From NCBI RefSeq assembly GCF_000934755.1, contig NZ_KN882175.1, positions 86,456-150,455 on the forward strand: a stretch of DNA of 64,000 nucleotides, given 5' to 3'. Position 1 is the stretch's first letter; each line of letters opens with the position of its first letter. This document shows positions 8,687-18,349 of the stretch, piece after piece. Below the pieces are notes generated by a model. The model was not told the DNA's origin. It did no database searches and worked only from the letters and a program-made list of their open reading frames with translations. The position numbers and the translations under genes were made by a program. This DNA is from Desulfonatronovibrio magnus (lineage in GTDB: Bacteria > Desulfobacterota > Desulfovibrionia > Desulfovibrionales > Desulfonatronovibrionaceae).

Positions 8687-10471
8687 TCACCCATCCCCCA
8701 ACCATCGCTCATCGGATGTCCAGGCCATATCATGCGCCTTTAGAAAATCCAGCGCCTCAGCCGTGAATCCGGTCAGGGAGAACACGATGTACACGGATTT
8801 GGGCACGGGTTCCAGTTCTTTCAGCAATTCTATTTTTTTAAGAAATCCCTCAGCTTCGGCCTTAGAAAATTTCTTGGTGTCCCGGTATTTCACCTCCCCG
8901 ATGATGGCATACTCCCCTGCCCCGGCCCTTGCGAAAACATCAATGAGCAGGTCCGGTTTTTCAATGGGCGACGACCGGTAGGTCCAGACGCTTTCGTAAT
9001 CAACGAAGCGAAAATCTTCCGGCAGGTTTGCGGTCATGGCATTGAACGTCTCGTTGTCCCGGAAGGCATGAAAACGGAGCCGGTTGATGATCAGGAACTC
9101 GGCATACGCGCCCTTCATACGGTTCAAACGGCCGAGCAGCTGGTGGTATTTGCGTTGATATTCGTCCAAGAGTGCTTTGTATTCGTTGCGAATGTCCTTT
9201 TCGTCAAAGGCTTCGATTTCTTTTTGATAAACACTCCGAAAGACCTTGTCGAAAATGTTGTCTTCCACCCCCTGATACTCGAAATTGCTGGCTCCTTCCT
9301 CAATGATGTCGCCTTTAACCAGAGCGTGGAGCTTTTTTTCCAGCTCGTAATCCGTCATGCTTAAATCCAGCTTTTCCAAAAGCTCTTTCCGGGTCACCTG
9401 ACGCTCCCGATTTTTGCACAGATACAGGACGATCTTTTTGGCGTTCTGTTCGTTCACCCGGGAAAACACCGAATGCACGTATTCCATCCAGGTGTTGCGG
9501 ATATTGCCCTTCTTGTGCCGGGTTTCATATTCCATGACCGCAAGCAGGCCGTCCGGGGTAGCCAGATCCGGTTCCGGACAGGTGGTGGTGAACAAGGCGC
9601 TGACGTAAAAGGGGTTGCCCTCGCTGAGTTCCGCGATCATCATGGAGGTTTGTTCGGTGACGGGCATCTCATACATCTGCGCATACTTGAAGACCATCTC
9701 GATGGTTTCATCCATGGGCATGTTGTCGTAGCCATATTCGATGAACCGCCCGGGCAGCATCATCATCAGATCGTGGCGCAACCACCCAACCCAGCTTCCG
9801 GAAACAATCAACGGAGCGTTTCGGTATTCAGCCGTGCGCATGTAGCCGGCGGCAAAATCGCTAGCCCGACTGGTTTTGCCTTCGTCCCAATAGATCTCAC
9901 TGTTCAGAAACTGAAATTCATCGATGATCTGCACAATGCATTCGTTTTGGCGGTCGGCGATATTCACTGGAGCTTCTCGTACGATATCCCAGAGATGATC
10001 CACATGGCGGCTTCGCAATACGGCCTCGACACCGTGAATCGACTCTGCCAGATAATCCAGACCTTCCATCTGGACAATTTCCAATGCCTTGGAAAAATCC
10101 GATCTTCTTGCCGCGGTCAAGAGGATGTATTCGGGTTTGCGTGTCTTGAATGCAATATACTGATAGAGAAATTGCACATAAAAGTCCCAACAGAAATCCA
10201 CCGCCCATTTGCTGCCCTCGCCAAGCTCGTAATAAAACGGAATCACCCCGTCGTTCTTCTCGTAAGTAAGGTTGTAGAGGCGTTGCAGGAAAGCCGTCTT
10301 GCCGGTTTTTCGGCGGGACACAATAGCAGTACTTTTGGAGATTCCTTTTTTGATGCCGTTGATCCATTTCAGAAACCAGTCCAGTTCCTTTTTCCGGCCC
10401 GTGAAAAGGTCCGGATTGCCGATTTTTTCTTTAAGGTATGTTTTCAAGTTCTGTCTCCTTTTGGTTTTCAT
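8687..10471 (-). CDS. AAA ATPase (archaeal-type) with C-terminal PD-(D/E)XK-like domain
   Basis: 594-residue P-loop ATPase of the archaeal ATPase/DUF234 type. Walker A is RRKTGKTA near residue 55 and Walker B is VQIIDEFQFL. A sensor-like VSGSWVGW follows. A helical middle contains a winged-helix-like part (RKELLEKLDLSMTDYELEKKL). The last 90 residues carry a nuclease-type core, KPDLLIDVF then IIGEVKYR, matching D...ExK. Function in cells is unknown for the family. ATG 10471 has no ribosome site. A TTG eight codons in (10447) has AGGAG at good distance and may be the true start. Base composition is GC-richer than its neighbours, which suggests acquisition. Confidence 0.8.
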   Translation of the reverse strand: MKTKRRQNLKTYLKEKIGNPDLFTGRKKELDWFLKWINGIKKGISKSTAIVSRRKTGKTAFLQRLYNLTYEKNDGVIPFYYELGEGSKWAVDFCWDFYVQFLYQYIAFKTRKPEYILLTAARRSDFSKALEIVQMEGLDYLAESIHGVEAVLRSRHVDHLWDIVREAPVNIADRQNECIVQIIDEFQFLNSEIYWDEGKTSRASDFAAGYMRTAEYRNAPLIVSGSWVGWLRHDLMMMLPGRFIEYGYDNMPMDETIEMVFKYAQMYEMPVTEQTSMMIAELSEGNPFYVSALFTTTCPEPDLATPDGLLAVMEYETRHKKGNIRNTWMEYVHSVFSRVNEQNAKKIVLYLCKNRERQVTRKELLEKLDLSMTDYELEKKLHALVKGDIIEEGASNFEYQGVEDNIFDKVFRSVYQKEIEAFDEKDIRNEYKALLDEYQRKYHQLLGRLNRMKGAYAEFLIINRLRFHAFRDNETFNAMTANLPEDFRFVDYESVWTYRSSPIEKPDLLIDVFARAGAGEYAIIGEVKYRDTKKFSKAEAEGFLKKIELLKELEPVPKSVYIVFSLTGFTAEALDFLKAHDMAWTSDERWLGDG

Positions 10472-10512
10472 GCCACAGAACGTTTATCCGGAATTTTGCC
10501 GTTTGAATAACG

Positions 10513-11026
10513 GTATCTGTTTAGCGCTTACAAGTAACTACAATCGTTTTGCCAATAAAATCAGATGTTTACATTTTTCACATTTATACGGTTTTTGCTC
10601 ATGATTGATGCACATTTGCCAGAAAAGTTCCGTCAAAGATGAGAACTTTACGCCTGGCACAGCTTCCTGCCCGGAGGCTTACAGCCCGGAGGGGGACTGT
10701 CCCTCGCTGTGTAAATTTTACCATTAAAGCAAATTTCTTCCAGGAACCAATGCAGTATCCTTCTTATTTATAGTACCTCGCGGGGACTGTCCCAATTTCC
10801 AGAAAAGTGACAGACTCTTAAAGTTACTCGCAGGTTCGGTCCTGGTCCGCCCAGGTGAGGATCTTTTAAGGAAAGCAGGGGACAGGCACTCCGGGACCCA
10901 CTTGAGCATCAATTTGTGTTCAAAACTCATTCTTTGGGATAAGTGGTCCCGGAAAAGCCAGTCCCCCTCCGGGCTGTATGCCTCCGGGCAGGAAGCCATG
11001 CCACATCCAAAGCGCTAAACAGATAC
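10513..11026 (+). mobile_element. Family B MITE-like element B1, carrying A4; 8-bp target duplication
   Basis: Terminal inverted repeats are perfect over 17 bp: GTATCTGTTTAGCGCTT at 10513-10529 and its complement at 11010-11026. The 8-bp direct repeat GAATAACG lies immediately outside both ends (10505-10512 and 11027-11034). The B body (from about 10863) has GGGGACAGGCACTCCGGGAC, GGTCCCGGAAAAGCCAGTCCC and CCTCCGGGCTGTATGCCTCC. A complete family A unit is nested inside. There is no transposase frame, so the element must be mobilised in trans. Confidence 0.88.
10530..10862 (+). repeat. Family A repeat, copy A4, nested in B1
   Basis: Full-length A unit whose left edge follows the CTT of the B1 terminal repeat (gcgCTT) and whose right edge is followed by CTT and then TTAAGG. 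The uninterrupted copy B8 reads gcgCTTTTAAGG at this point. A4 therefore entered B1 with CTT present on both sides afterwards. It carries the CCCGGAGGCTTACAGCCCGG insert. Confidence 0.85.
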
Positions 11027-11048
11027 GAATAACGCTGTAACTAAGTGT

Positions 11049-12783
11049 TCAACGAATCATACTGTTGAGCTTAAACACCCGCCAGTCCTGATTGCCCATA
11101 CAGTAAATCACATACTGAGAAATTTTGGCCTTCGGATATTCCTGACGCAGGCCTTCCACATAGCCAGCTACTTGCTCAGTGTCTTCAGGCTGCAGGGTAA
11201 ACTCTTCAATGGTTGTCTTGAACTTCCTGAACTCCGCGTTGGAGTAGTACTTGAACTCGATGACCATGCGGATGCCTGCAAAACATTCGTTGTATTTGCC
11301 AACAAATTCAAGATCTGTTCGCCCTTTGGGATACGAGCGCTCCACGTTCCAGGCAAACCACGGGGAAAGGTGGCGGCTGCACAGCTCAAAAAAGGTGGTG
11401 CGGTAAAAGTTTTCGTTGACCTGCTGGAAAATGACTTCCGGGAGCTGTGCGACGTAGCGCTCCCAATAGGCCCCGAACAGGGCTTCAAGGTCCAGATCCT
11501 GGGTGAAGCGACGCATGGCCTGGCTATATCCGGTGGAAACATCGATGCTGTGCAGCTCGTTGAAGTATTCCGTAAATATTTTGCGCATATTCAGGTTAGG
11601 CAGCCTGAGAAGAAAGGCATCCTGTTTGGTGAGCATGCCCAGGTAGTAGAACGAGACGGGGAAAAAGCTTTTCTCGAAAAACTGGGACATGTTGAATTTG
11701 GCGGTCAGGAAATTTCTGTCGTAGTCTATGGTGTTATGCAGCATCAATTGATCCACGAACCCCTTGGTCAGCCCCGGATTGGAACCAGTGATCCGCCGCA
11801 CCCACTCCAGGTCCGTCTTCAGGTTCATGTCCGTGAGATATTCCGGATATTCTGTGCCGGGTAAAATAATCCAGAAAGTAGATGAGAATGGTGGAGTTGT
11901 ACACTGGTTCGCCGTCCGTGCGGATGAAGTGGTAACCGTTATACTGGTTCTTGATCAGGGCGTCGGTTTCCCCGCGCGTGACCGGATCCATCCCGTAATC
12001 CTGGTACACCTCGTCCAGAAGCCTGTTCACCTCGCCCTGGGTGAAGCCCAGCATGTTCTCGTAGGTAGGATCAAGGGTGATGAACGTGGCCACATTATAA
12101 CCCGAGGCAAGCTCGTCAATGGTGATGGGCAGCACCCCTGTGATGAATACGTTCTGGATGGTCCGGCTTTTGCGGCCCTCCTTGAGGGTCTTGAAAAAGG
12201 TCTTCAAAAAGCCCTCGTCGTCCATCAGTTCCTGGAACAGGCGGTCCTTGTGCCGGACAATGAGCTGATTGGCGAAGTTGTCGTACTCGTCGATGATCAC
12301 AAATAGAGGAGGAAGATTTCTTCCCTGCACTGCATTGAGAACACGTCGGAGGTTAGATGTAGCTGACTGCTCATGATCGATAATTACAGACTGCTCAAAC
12401 CATTGACGAGAGGTGTTAACCAGGAGCTCGAGCTTAAGGTTGCAAACCTGATCAAAATCCTTAGCGATGGCTTCAATTCCACCTCTTGGTTCGATTGTGG
12501 AAAAATCCAGGTGCAGCACGAAGCACGAATTATGCAAATCCGTAGGATTACGCCCGATCCAGGTGTGGCCGAAGAGTTCCTCAAACCGGTGTTTGCGGCG
12601 AATGTCGTAGTAACATTCCAGCATGGTGCAGAGCAGGGACTTGCCAAAACGTCGCGGCCGGAGAAAAACCGGGTTATTAACTTGTTCCAATTTTGCAATG
12701 TATTCCGTCTTGTCAACAAAATAACCTTTTTCTTCCACCATGGCCTCGTAACTGGCCTCGGCATAAAGTACGCGCTTCTTCAT
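11049..12783 (-). pseudogene. AAA-ATPase-like/PD-(D/E)XK protein, broken by a frameshift
   Basis: One gene split into two frames. The upstream part (from ATG 12783) has VDKTEYIAKLE, the Walker A region RPRRFGKSLLCTML and FVIIDEYDNFANQL, then loses homology after YFLDYFTRH. The family sequence resumes in another frame as EYPEYLTDMNLKTDLEW and runs to 11049, with a C-terminal nuclease-like GRTDLEF and MVIEFKYY. The shift lies at about 11844-11868 and equals one base. The intact neighbour (12901-14706) shows what the joined protein should look like. A sequencing error is possible. Otherwise all key motifs are kept, so the lesion is recent. Confidence 0.82.
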
Positions 12784-12900
12784 GATTGCCTCCGCTGCAA
12801 GTCCATCATCAAAGTTCCGTTCAGGCAGATCTTAACAATGTGCTGCCAGGTGCTGCTCCTTTTGGCTATGCATGTTGTGTAACCTTGATCCTTCATATCA

Positions 12901-14706
12901 TTACCCTGCTGCACACTTCAAACCTCTCTCTCCATCTCCCATCACCTCTTCCATATACACCAACTCCCAGCCGTGAAACACAATAATGGCCTTTTTAAGA
13001 CGCACCTGCCCATAAGGGGCGAGGGACAGCATCTTGTGCAGATGCTCGTTATCAGCGTAGCGTGCAAGCTGTTTGCGGCTCATGGAAATTTTTTCCTGCA
13101 ATCGTTTCTCGAGCTTTCTTTTATCGTCGGTTCGGGGAATGTATTTGAACTCAAGCAGATAGGCATAGCCGATGTCCCGGTACTTGATGCAAAACGGCTT
13201 GAGGACGATATCCGCATAGCCTTTGTTCAGTTCCTCTTCAGAAAGAGAAATGTAAAAATCGCAGATTCCAAGATAGGCCAGGAAAAAAGCCTGAATAACC
13301 TTTTCTCCCTGGATGTAATCCCGCACCCGGGTCTGCCGATTGATCTCCGAGGCCAAAAATTCGAACACCGGCTTGAACTCGCCCCTGTAGGCAAGTTTGC
13401 GGAACTTGTCCCGAAGATGATACATGTCCACAGCAAAAACATCCACATCCTCGTAAGACTCCCGGATGTATTCGTACATCATGGTCCGGATCGCCTCGTT
13501 GGGGATAGTCAGAACAGGGTCTCCCTCCTGGTACTCGCCCTTGAAGGTCAGCAGCCCGAAAAAATAGAGCAGGGAAATAAAATTGCTCGAATCGGCCAGT
13601 TTTTCATATGGAAAGCTTTTGGTGATGTCGGAGACGATACTTCCATTTTCGATGATCTCCTTCAATCGGCTGAAATTACCGTTCAGATCCTGGTCCAAAA
13701 CGATCAAATGCCTCAGCTTACCATAATCCATCCGGAGGTTGTCGTCGATCAGGTAATCGGGGACATGATTCTTGTTCATGGATTTCCCCATGAAATAGAG
13801 AATTGCGTCCGTATTGAAGACTTTGTTCGAGGCTCTTTTGGAAAAGCGGTAGCCGCCGTACCATTTTTGCATCACCTGCAACGCTTCCTGCTCATCCAAA
13901 TGAAACAAGCCCCGAGAACTGTAATACTCCATGATCTCTCGCACATCTTTGTCCGTAAACCCCAGAGCTTCATGGAATTCCTCATCCATGGACACGTTGT
14001 TGCCCACATTGAACCCGCTGGTCACATCATCCATGGTCACCGGGGAAACACCGGTGATGAACATCCTGGCCAGTCCGGCTCCACTACCCGAAGCCATGGC
14101 TTTCAAGTTGGTGAAGAATTGCTTGAAATATCCTGCCTCTCTGACAATCTTCCGGTACTCAAGCGGACCGTATTCCGCCAGGAGCGTATTCGTGAAGTTG
14201 TCATATTCATCGATCAGCAGGTAGATCTTGAGATCGCTTTCAGCCAGCTCCGACATCAGGACATGCAACTTCTCATGTGCCGTCCTCTCAATATCCATTT
14301 TTTTGATCAGAGTGTCAGGAAGATATTTTGCATACTTTGAAACAAATGTGTTCAGCTTTATGGTGCAATAATTGTTGAAATCCTCCTGAACTTTATCCTT
14401 ATCCTTGATAACGGCGGAAAAGTTAAAATCCAGGACCATATACTTTCCCCGTTCCGGAGTGGGATTGTTCAGGATCCATGTGTCACGAAAGAATTCCTCG
14501 AAACGATCATCCTTGGCAATGTCATAGTAGGAATGGAGCATGGACAAAAAAAGGGTTTTGCCGAATCGCCGCGGGCGGATCAGAAAAATATGAGGGCTTT
14601 TCTCGACAATGGGAATAAACACCGTCTTATCCACATAGTAATCATTCTGGGCATTGACCGCCTCGAAATCTCCTTTCCCGTAAGGGATTCTTTTTATGTC
14701 CTGCAT
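12901..14706 (-). CDS. AAA-ATPase-like protein with PD-(D/E)XK domain (PF09820/PF08011 type)
   Basis: 601 aa, intact. The N-terminus has DYYVDKTVFIPIVE, then the P-loop RPRRFGKTLFLSML near residue 45, Walker B LLIDEYDNFTN and the family motif FITGVSPVTMDDVTSGFNVG. The C-terminal third has ADIVLKPF and LLEFKYIPR, the D and ExK of a PD-(D/E)XK fold. Its biochemical role is unknown; the family is expanded in many anaerobes. It is a paralogue of the frameshifted gene downstream on the same strand. Start is ATG 14706 (MQDIKRIPYG). A long open frame on the opposite strand is a shadow. Confidence 0.85.
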   Translation of the reverse strand: MQDIKRIPYGKGDFEAVNAQNDYYVDKTVFIPIVEKSPHIFLIRPRRFGKTLFLSMLHSYYDIAKDDRFEEFFRDTWILNNPTPERGKYMVLDFNFSAVIKDKDKVQEDFNNYCTIKLNTFVSKYAKYLPDTLIKKMDIERTAHEKLHVLMSELAESDLKIYLLIDEYDNFTNTLLAEYGPLEYRKIVREAGYFKQFFTNLKAMASGSGAGLARMFITGVSPVTMDDVTSGFNVGNNVSMDEEFHEALGFTDKDVREIMEYYSSRGLFHLDEQEALQVMQKWYGGYRFSKRASNKVFNTDAILYFMGKSMNKNHVPDYLIDDNLRMDYGKLRHLIVLDQDLNGNFSRLKEIIENGSIVSDITKSFPYEKLADSSNFISLLYFFGLLTFKGEYQEGDPVLTIPNEAIRTMMYEYIRESYEDVDVFAVDMYHLRDKFRKLAYRGEFKPVFEFLASEINRQTRVRDYIQGEKVIQAFFLAYLGICDFYISLSEEELNKGYADIVLKPFCIKYRDIGYAYLLEFKYIPRTDDKRKLEKRLQEKISMSRKQLARYADNEHLHKMLSLAPYGQVRLKKAIIVFHGWELVYMEEVMGDGERGLKCAAG

Positions 14707-14729
14707 GGTTTATCTCTTTGTTCTTTCTT

Positions 14730-14850
14730 GTAACTTCAAATAAACTGGCCCCCGGATCAAGTCCGGGGTGACGGTTAAAGCAAACTATTACTCTTTGTCG
14801 TCATTCCGACGAAAGCCGGAATCCAAATTTTTTCTTGTTCCCAGGCTCCA
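14730..14850 (+). repeat. Family E repeat, copy E1
   Basis: Carries CCGGATCAAGTCCGGGGTGA followed by GTCATTCCGACGAAAGCCGG and a TTCCCAGGCTCCAGCC tail. The same order of blocks occurs at 54803-54930, and a short related piece is near 44850-44885. The CATTCC...GGAATCC hairpin type is widespread in proteobacterial genomes. It lies just upstream of the 601-residue ATPase gene, close to where its promoter should be. Confidence 0.65.
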
Positions 14851-14887
14851 GCCAAAAATGTTATAGTTTAACCCATTTTATAGTAAG

Positions 14888-15115
14888 CTCCTCCCCCGGG
14901 CGGCCCGGGACCAAACCTGCGAGTAGCTGAAAAAAACAGCCTTAGCACGTTAGAGATTGCCGCGCTCGAAGACTCGCTCGCAATGACACCTGAGCTGTCA
15001 GGGATGTAGTTGGTCAAAACCTGTCACCCACGAGGGAGCCTAAACGACCGAAGCAATCTGTATGGTAAAACCATAATGACCTGAATTTATTGCAGATATG
15101 ATTCCAGTTACTTGT
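14888..15115 (-). repeat. Family C repeat, copy C2
   Basis: Short C form without the paired GTGGCTTAAGCCAC palindromes. AAG (CTT on the other strand) stands at 14885-14887 and 15116-15118. The second of these is shared with the left edge of A5, giving a head-to-tail pair. Confidence 0.82.
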
Positions 15116-15118
15116 AAG

Positions 15119-15420
15119 CTCCTCACCTGGGCGGACCAGGACCGAACGTGTGAGTAACTTTACGAGTCTGTCACTTTTCTGAAAATTGGGACAGTCCCCG
15201 CGAGGTACTATAAAAAAGATTGATACTGCATTGGTTCCTGGAAAAAATTTGCTTAAATGAAAAAATTTACACAGCGAGGGACAGTCCCTGTGCCAGGCGC
15301 AAAGCTCTCATCTTTGACGGAACTTTTCTGGTAATTGAGAATCAATCATATGTAAAAATCTTAAAATTGTGAAAACTATAAACGTCTGATTTTGTTGATA
15401 ATTTGGTTTTAGTTACTTAG
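15119..15420 (-). repeat. Family A repeat, copy A5
   Basis: Ends at AAG 15421-15423, followed by CAGGGGACAGGCA, a scrap of the family B or D core that abuts the ubiD stop codon. It is close in sequence to A1, sharing the GATTGATTCTCAATTACC variant and lacking the CCGGAGG insert. Confidence 0.82.
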
Positions 15421-15438
15421 AAGCAGGGGACAGGCATA

Positions 15439-17280
15439 TCAGATAATACCATAAAGGGGTTGCCCCTTGGCTCCGAGACTGTCCACTCTCTTCTCCACAT
15501 CAGGGTCATCTTCCAGTACTGGAGGATGGTAAGGCTTAAGTCTGCCATCAATAACTATTCCCATGGTAGCCCCAAAATGCTTGCAATGAACAAATTCTCC
15601 TATACCATAAATATCTGTTGCAGGATCTGATCTGGTAAAAACTACCCACAAAAAATTATTCCATAAAGAAGCAGCAAAGTCAGCATCATCTACAACAGTC
15701 ACTAGCGGAAAACCATCTATACCCGGGGTATGATAAAGTTGTTCTGCAAGTTGTCTCAATACAGGATCTTGGGTATCTCGTTTTTGAGTGCTCACCGGAC
15801 CTTCAATCAACAGTATACCTGGAGCCATAAATCTTATTTTTCCAAATCCTTCAGGAAGACTCATGTTTTTAGGTAAACGACTGCTTAGATTTCTTTTGAT
15901 ATTACCGGCAGCAGCCATGACAAGCTTGGATCCCTGGTTAAGGCTGATTCCGGAGTAATCAAGAGTATCCATGGTAGTTCTGGTAATAAAGTGCATATCC
16001 CTTGAAAAATCCAGCCTCTTGAGCATATGATTGAAAAAACATGGAATATTCTTGGCTGAAAGCCCTGCATCGTCTTCCAGAGCAGCGATAAACAGATACT
16101 TTGATAAAGAGGTCTGACTCTGACCCAATAGATTCATAGCACAGGTCAAAAGCTCCTGAGGCTGCCTCTCTCGGGCGTAAGGAACATAGCTCTCCCGACC
16201 CACTGCGAGAAGCAAAGGATGTACTCCGGCTGCATCTACAGCATGCACTTCGTGGACACCGCTGAATACAGTTGGAATAAGCTGATGTGTCAATTCATGG
16301 ATCAAAGTGCCGAAAACAGTATCCTCCTGGGGAGGTCTGCCCACTGTGGTAAAAGGCCAGACCGCATCGGGACGATGATGCACCTGCTCAACCATCATGA
16401 CTGGAAATTCATGCTTCAAACTGTAATAGCCAAGATGATCCCCAAAGGGTCCTTCAAGTTTCTCACCACCCGGCAGTATATAACCCGAAATGCAGAAGTC
16501 AGCCTCTGCAGGTACAGGCAGACCATTAGCTGCTCTGACCATTTTCATCCGATGCCCGCCCAGTGCTCCAGCAAAAATTATTTCAGGCACATTTTCCGGC
16601 AAAGGCATTACCGCAGACAATGTCATGGCCGGAGAACCGCCGATAAAAACATTTACTTTCAAAGGCTTTCCCATTTTAAGAGCCAGCTGATGATGATGCC
16701 CGATCCCTCTGTGAATTTGATAATGCAGTCCGACTTCTTTATTCATTTCAAAATCGTTGCCAGTCAGCTGCACCCTGTACATGCCGATATTAGAAGCCAT
16801 CAGACCAGGCCTGTCCGGGTTTTCAGTGTAGACTTGAGGTAGAGTTACATAGGCGCCTCCGTCCTTAGGCCATGATACCAGTCCGGGAAGTTTGGAAATG
16901 GCAGTCTGTCTCTGAATTACAGGTCCCTTTCGGACCATGGCGGGCAACACCCTGGCTAACATGGGAAGTACATCAAAATACTTCCAGGGAGCTTTTATGA
17001 AAAGCATAGGGTCGATTTTGAGCTTGAAAAGATTATCCATGGTTTTCAGGGTATCGCGAAATATAAACCTGGCTCTTTCCATGGTTCCAAACATGTTGGC
17101 CAGCATGGGGAAAGACGTACCCTTGACATCGGTAAATAAGAGTGCCGGGCCCTGATGCTGATAAACCCGACGCTGTATAGCGCCAATTTCAATATATGGA
17201 TCAACTTCTTTGCTGATCCTGACAAGATCGCCCCGTGCCTCCAAGTCTTTAATGCATTGTCTGGTATTTTGGTAACCCAT
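15439..17280 (-). CDS. UbiD family prenylated-FMN decarboxylase
   Basis: 613 aa. UbiD enzymes remove carboxyl groups from aromatic or unsaturated acids using prenylated FMN made by a UbiX partner, which is not in this window. Recognisable blocks are MYRVQLTGNDFEMNKEVGLH, HRGIGHHHQLA, the catalytic-region motif LEGPFGDHLGYYSLKHEFP and TTVGRPPQEDTVFG. The C-terminal part includes FHVVTVVDDA-like PLVTVVDDADF. It is longer than E. coli UbiD (about 500 aa) and resembles the 600-residue group found in anaerobes. Substrate is unclear: a quinone precursor, for example late in the futalosine menaquinone pathway, is possible. The neighbouring SBF-like gene is divergent. Confidence 0.85.
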   Translation of the reverse strand: MGYQNTRQCIKDLEARGDLVRISKEVDPYIEIGAIQRRVYQHQGPALLFTDVKGTSFPMLANMFGTMERARFIFRDTLKTMDNLFKLKIDPMLFIKAPWKYFDVLPMLARVLPAMVRKGPVIQRQTAISKLPGLVSWPKDGGAYVTLPQVYTENPDRPGLMASNIGMYRVQLTGNDFEMNKEVGLHYQIHRGIGHHHQLALKMGKPLKVNVFIGGSPAMTLSAVMPLPENVPEIIFAGALGGHRMKMVRAANGLPVPAEADFCISGYILPGGEKLEGPFGDHLGYYSLKHEFPVMMVEQVHHRPDAVWPFTTVGRPPQEDTVFGTLIHELTHQLIPTVFSGVHEVHAVDAAGVHPLLLAVGRESYVPYARERQPQELLTCAMNLLGQSQTSLSKYLFIAALEDDAGLSAKNIPCFFNHMLKRLDFSRDMHFITRTTMDTLDYSGISLNQGSKLVMAAAGNIKRNLSSRLPKNMSLPEGFGKIRFMAPGILLIEGPVSTQKRDTQDPVLRQLAEQLYHTPGIDGFPLVTVVDDADFAASLWNNFLWVVFTRSDPATDIYGIGEFVHCKHFGATMGIVIDGRLKPYHPPVLEDDPDVEKRVDSLGAKGQPLYGII

Positions 17281-17334
17281 ATTCTGTACTCCGTGGATTA
17301 AAATTACTTGCCACCAATAGTTTAATGGTTTAAA

Positions 17335-17361
17335 TTTTCGTACTTAGTTATCGTACTAAAA
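17335..17361. promoter_or_regulatory. Candidate operator in the ubiD/symporter divergent gap
   Basis: Inverted repeat TTTT-n-GTAC, nine bases, GTAC-n-AAAA in the 100-bp gap between the two divergent starts. It also reads as a direct repeat TCGTACT spaced by six. It is symmetric enough for a dimeric regulator. No regulator gene is adjacent and no second copy was found, so this is only a candidate. Confidence 0.3.
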
Positions 17362-17380
17362 TGGTTAAGGATTTTGCATA

Positions 17381-18349
17381 ATGAAAAAATGGATGCTTCA
17401 AAACTGGTTTCTTCTGGGGCTGCTTATTGCAGCCTTTGCTGCCTGGCTGACTCCGGGAATCGGGGCTTCAGGTGGCTTGCTGCGCAGTGAAATAACTACA
17501 AAAATGGGCGTGGTTTTGATTTTTTTCTTTCAAGGCCTAACACTCTCTCTTCAAGTCATGAAAAAGGGAATGCTGCAATGGAAACTCCATCTATACACCC
17601 AGGCGTTTATTTTTGCTGTCATACCTGCTTTATGCCTTATTTTCATTATTCCCCTGTCAGGCATATTAATGCCTGAACTTGCTATCGGTTTTTTCTTTCT
17701 GGCAGCCTTACCCACCACCATTGCCACTTCTGTCGCATATACAGCCATGACCAGGGGCAACGTTGCTGGAGCTGTTTTTAATTCCACCCTGGCAAACCTG
17801 GCAGGCATTTTCATTACTCCATTTCTGTTAAGTATATGGATGCAGACAGGGGGTACGGCACTGCCATTAAGCAGGCTTTTTCTGGATATTTCAATGATGC
17901 TGCTTGCTCCCCTGCTGGTTGGCCAAATAGTCAGACCCTTTGTCAGCGCGTGGGCAGACCAGCGGAAAAAACTTTTTTCAATGCTGAGCAGCATAATAAT
18001 TATCTATATTGTTTACGCTGCATTCTGCAATTCCTGGCAAAACAATATATGGGGCAGCCACGGCGCAGGCGTAGCCCTGACAGCCGCCTTTGGCGGACTA
18101 TTTTTCTTTATCTCCATAAAGTTTCTTGTGTATAGAGGAATAAAGGTTTTAAAATTCAACCATGAGGATGCAATGGCTGCTCTGTTCTGCGCCCCTCAAA
18201 AAACTCTGGCTGCCGGAGCTCCCATGGCCAGCCTGATCTTTGCTTCTCAGCCAGGTCTGGGAATTATTTTACTGCCCCTGATGTTTTACCATATTTTTCA
18301 ACTCTTTATCGGTGGAGTTCTGGTAAACAAGATCAATCAGAGCCTGTGA
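17381..18349 (+). CDS. SBF-like (bile acid:Na+ symporter superfamily) membrane transporter
   Basis: 322 aa, about ten hydrophobic helices. It belongs to the SBF_like group (YfeH type) of the BASS superfamily, which move organic anions with sodium. Typical pieces are the LPTTIATSVAYTAMTRGNVAGAVFNSTLAN stretch (residues about 110-140), the substrate-site region of the family, and ALFCAPQKTLAAGAPMA near residue 270. Start is ATG 17381 with AAGGA upstream. It overlaps the convergent fxsA stop by 13 nt. Substrate is not predictable. Divergent placement next to ubiD may hint at an aromatic or keto acid. Confidence 0.82.
   Translation: MKKWMLQNWFLLGLLIAAFAAWLTPGIGASGGLLRSEITTKMGVVLIFFFQGLTLSLQVMKKGMLQWKLHLYTQAFIFAVIPALCLIFIIPLSGILMPELAIGFFFLAALPTTIATSVAYTAMTRGNVAGAVFNSTLANLAGIFITPFLLSIWMQTGGTALPLSRLFLDISMMLLAPLLVGQIVRPFVSAWADQRKKLFSMLSSIIIIYIVYAAFCNSWQNNIWGSHGAGVALTAAFGGLFFFISIKFLVYRGIKVLKFNHEDAMAALFCAPQKTLAAGAPMASLIFASQPGLGIILLPLMFYHIFQLFIGGVLVNKINQSL

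Noticed and set aside
12973-14340. 455-residue frame opposite the intact ATPase gene
   Set aside because: Shadow of a GC-rich coding strand; the minus-strand protein has clear motifs, the plus-strand one none. The same holds for 9473-10510.
8687-14706. Defence island
   Set aside because: No restriction, toxin-antitoxin or known defence gene accompanies the ATPase/nuclease genes, so the label would be guesswork.
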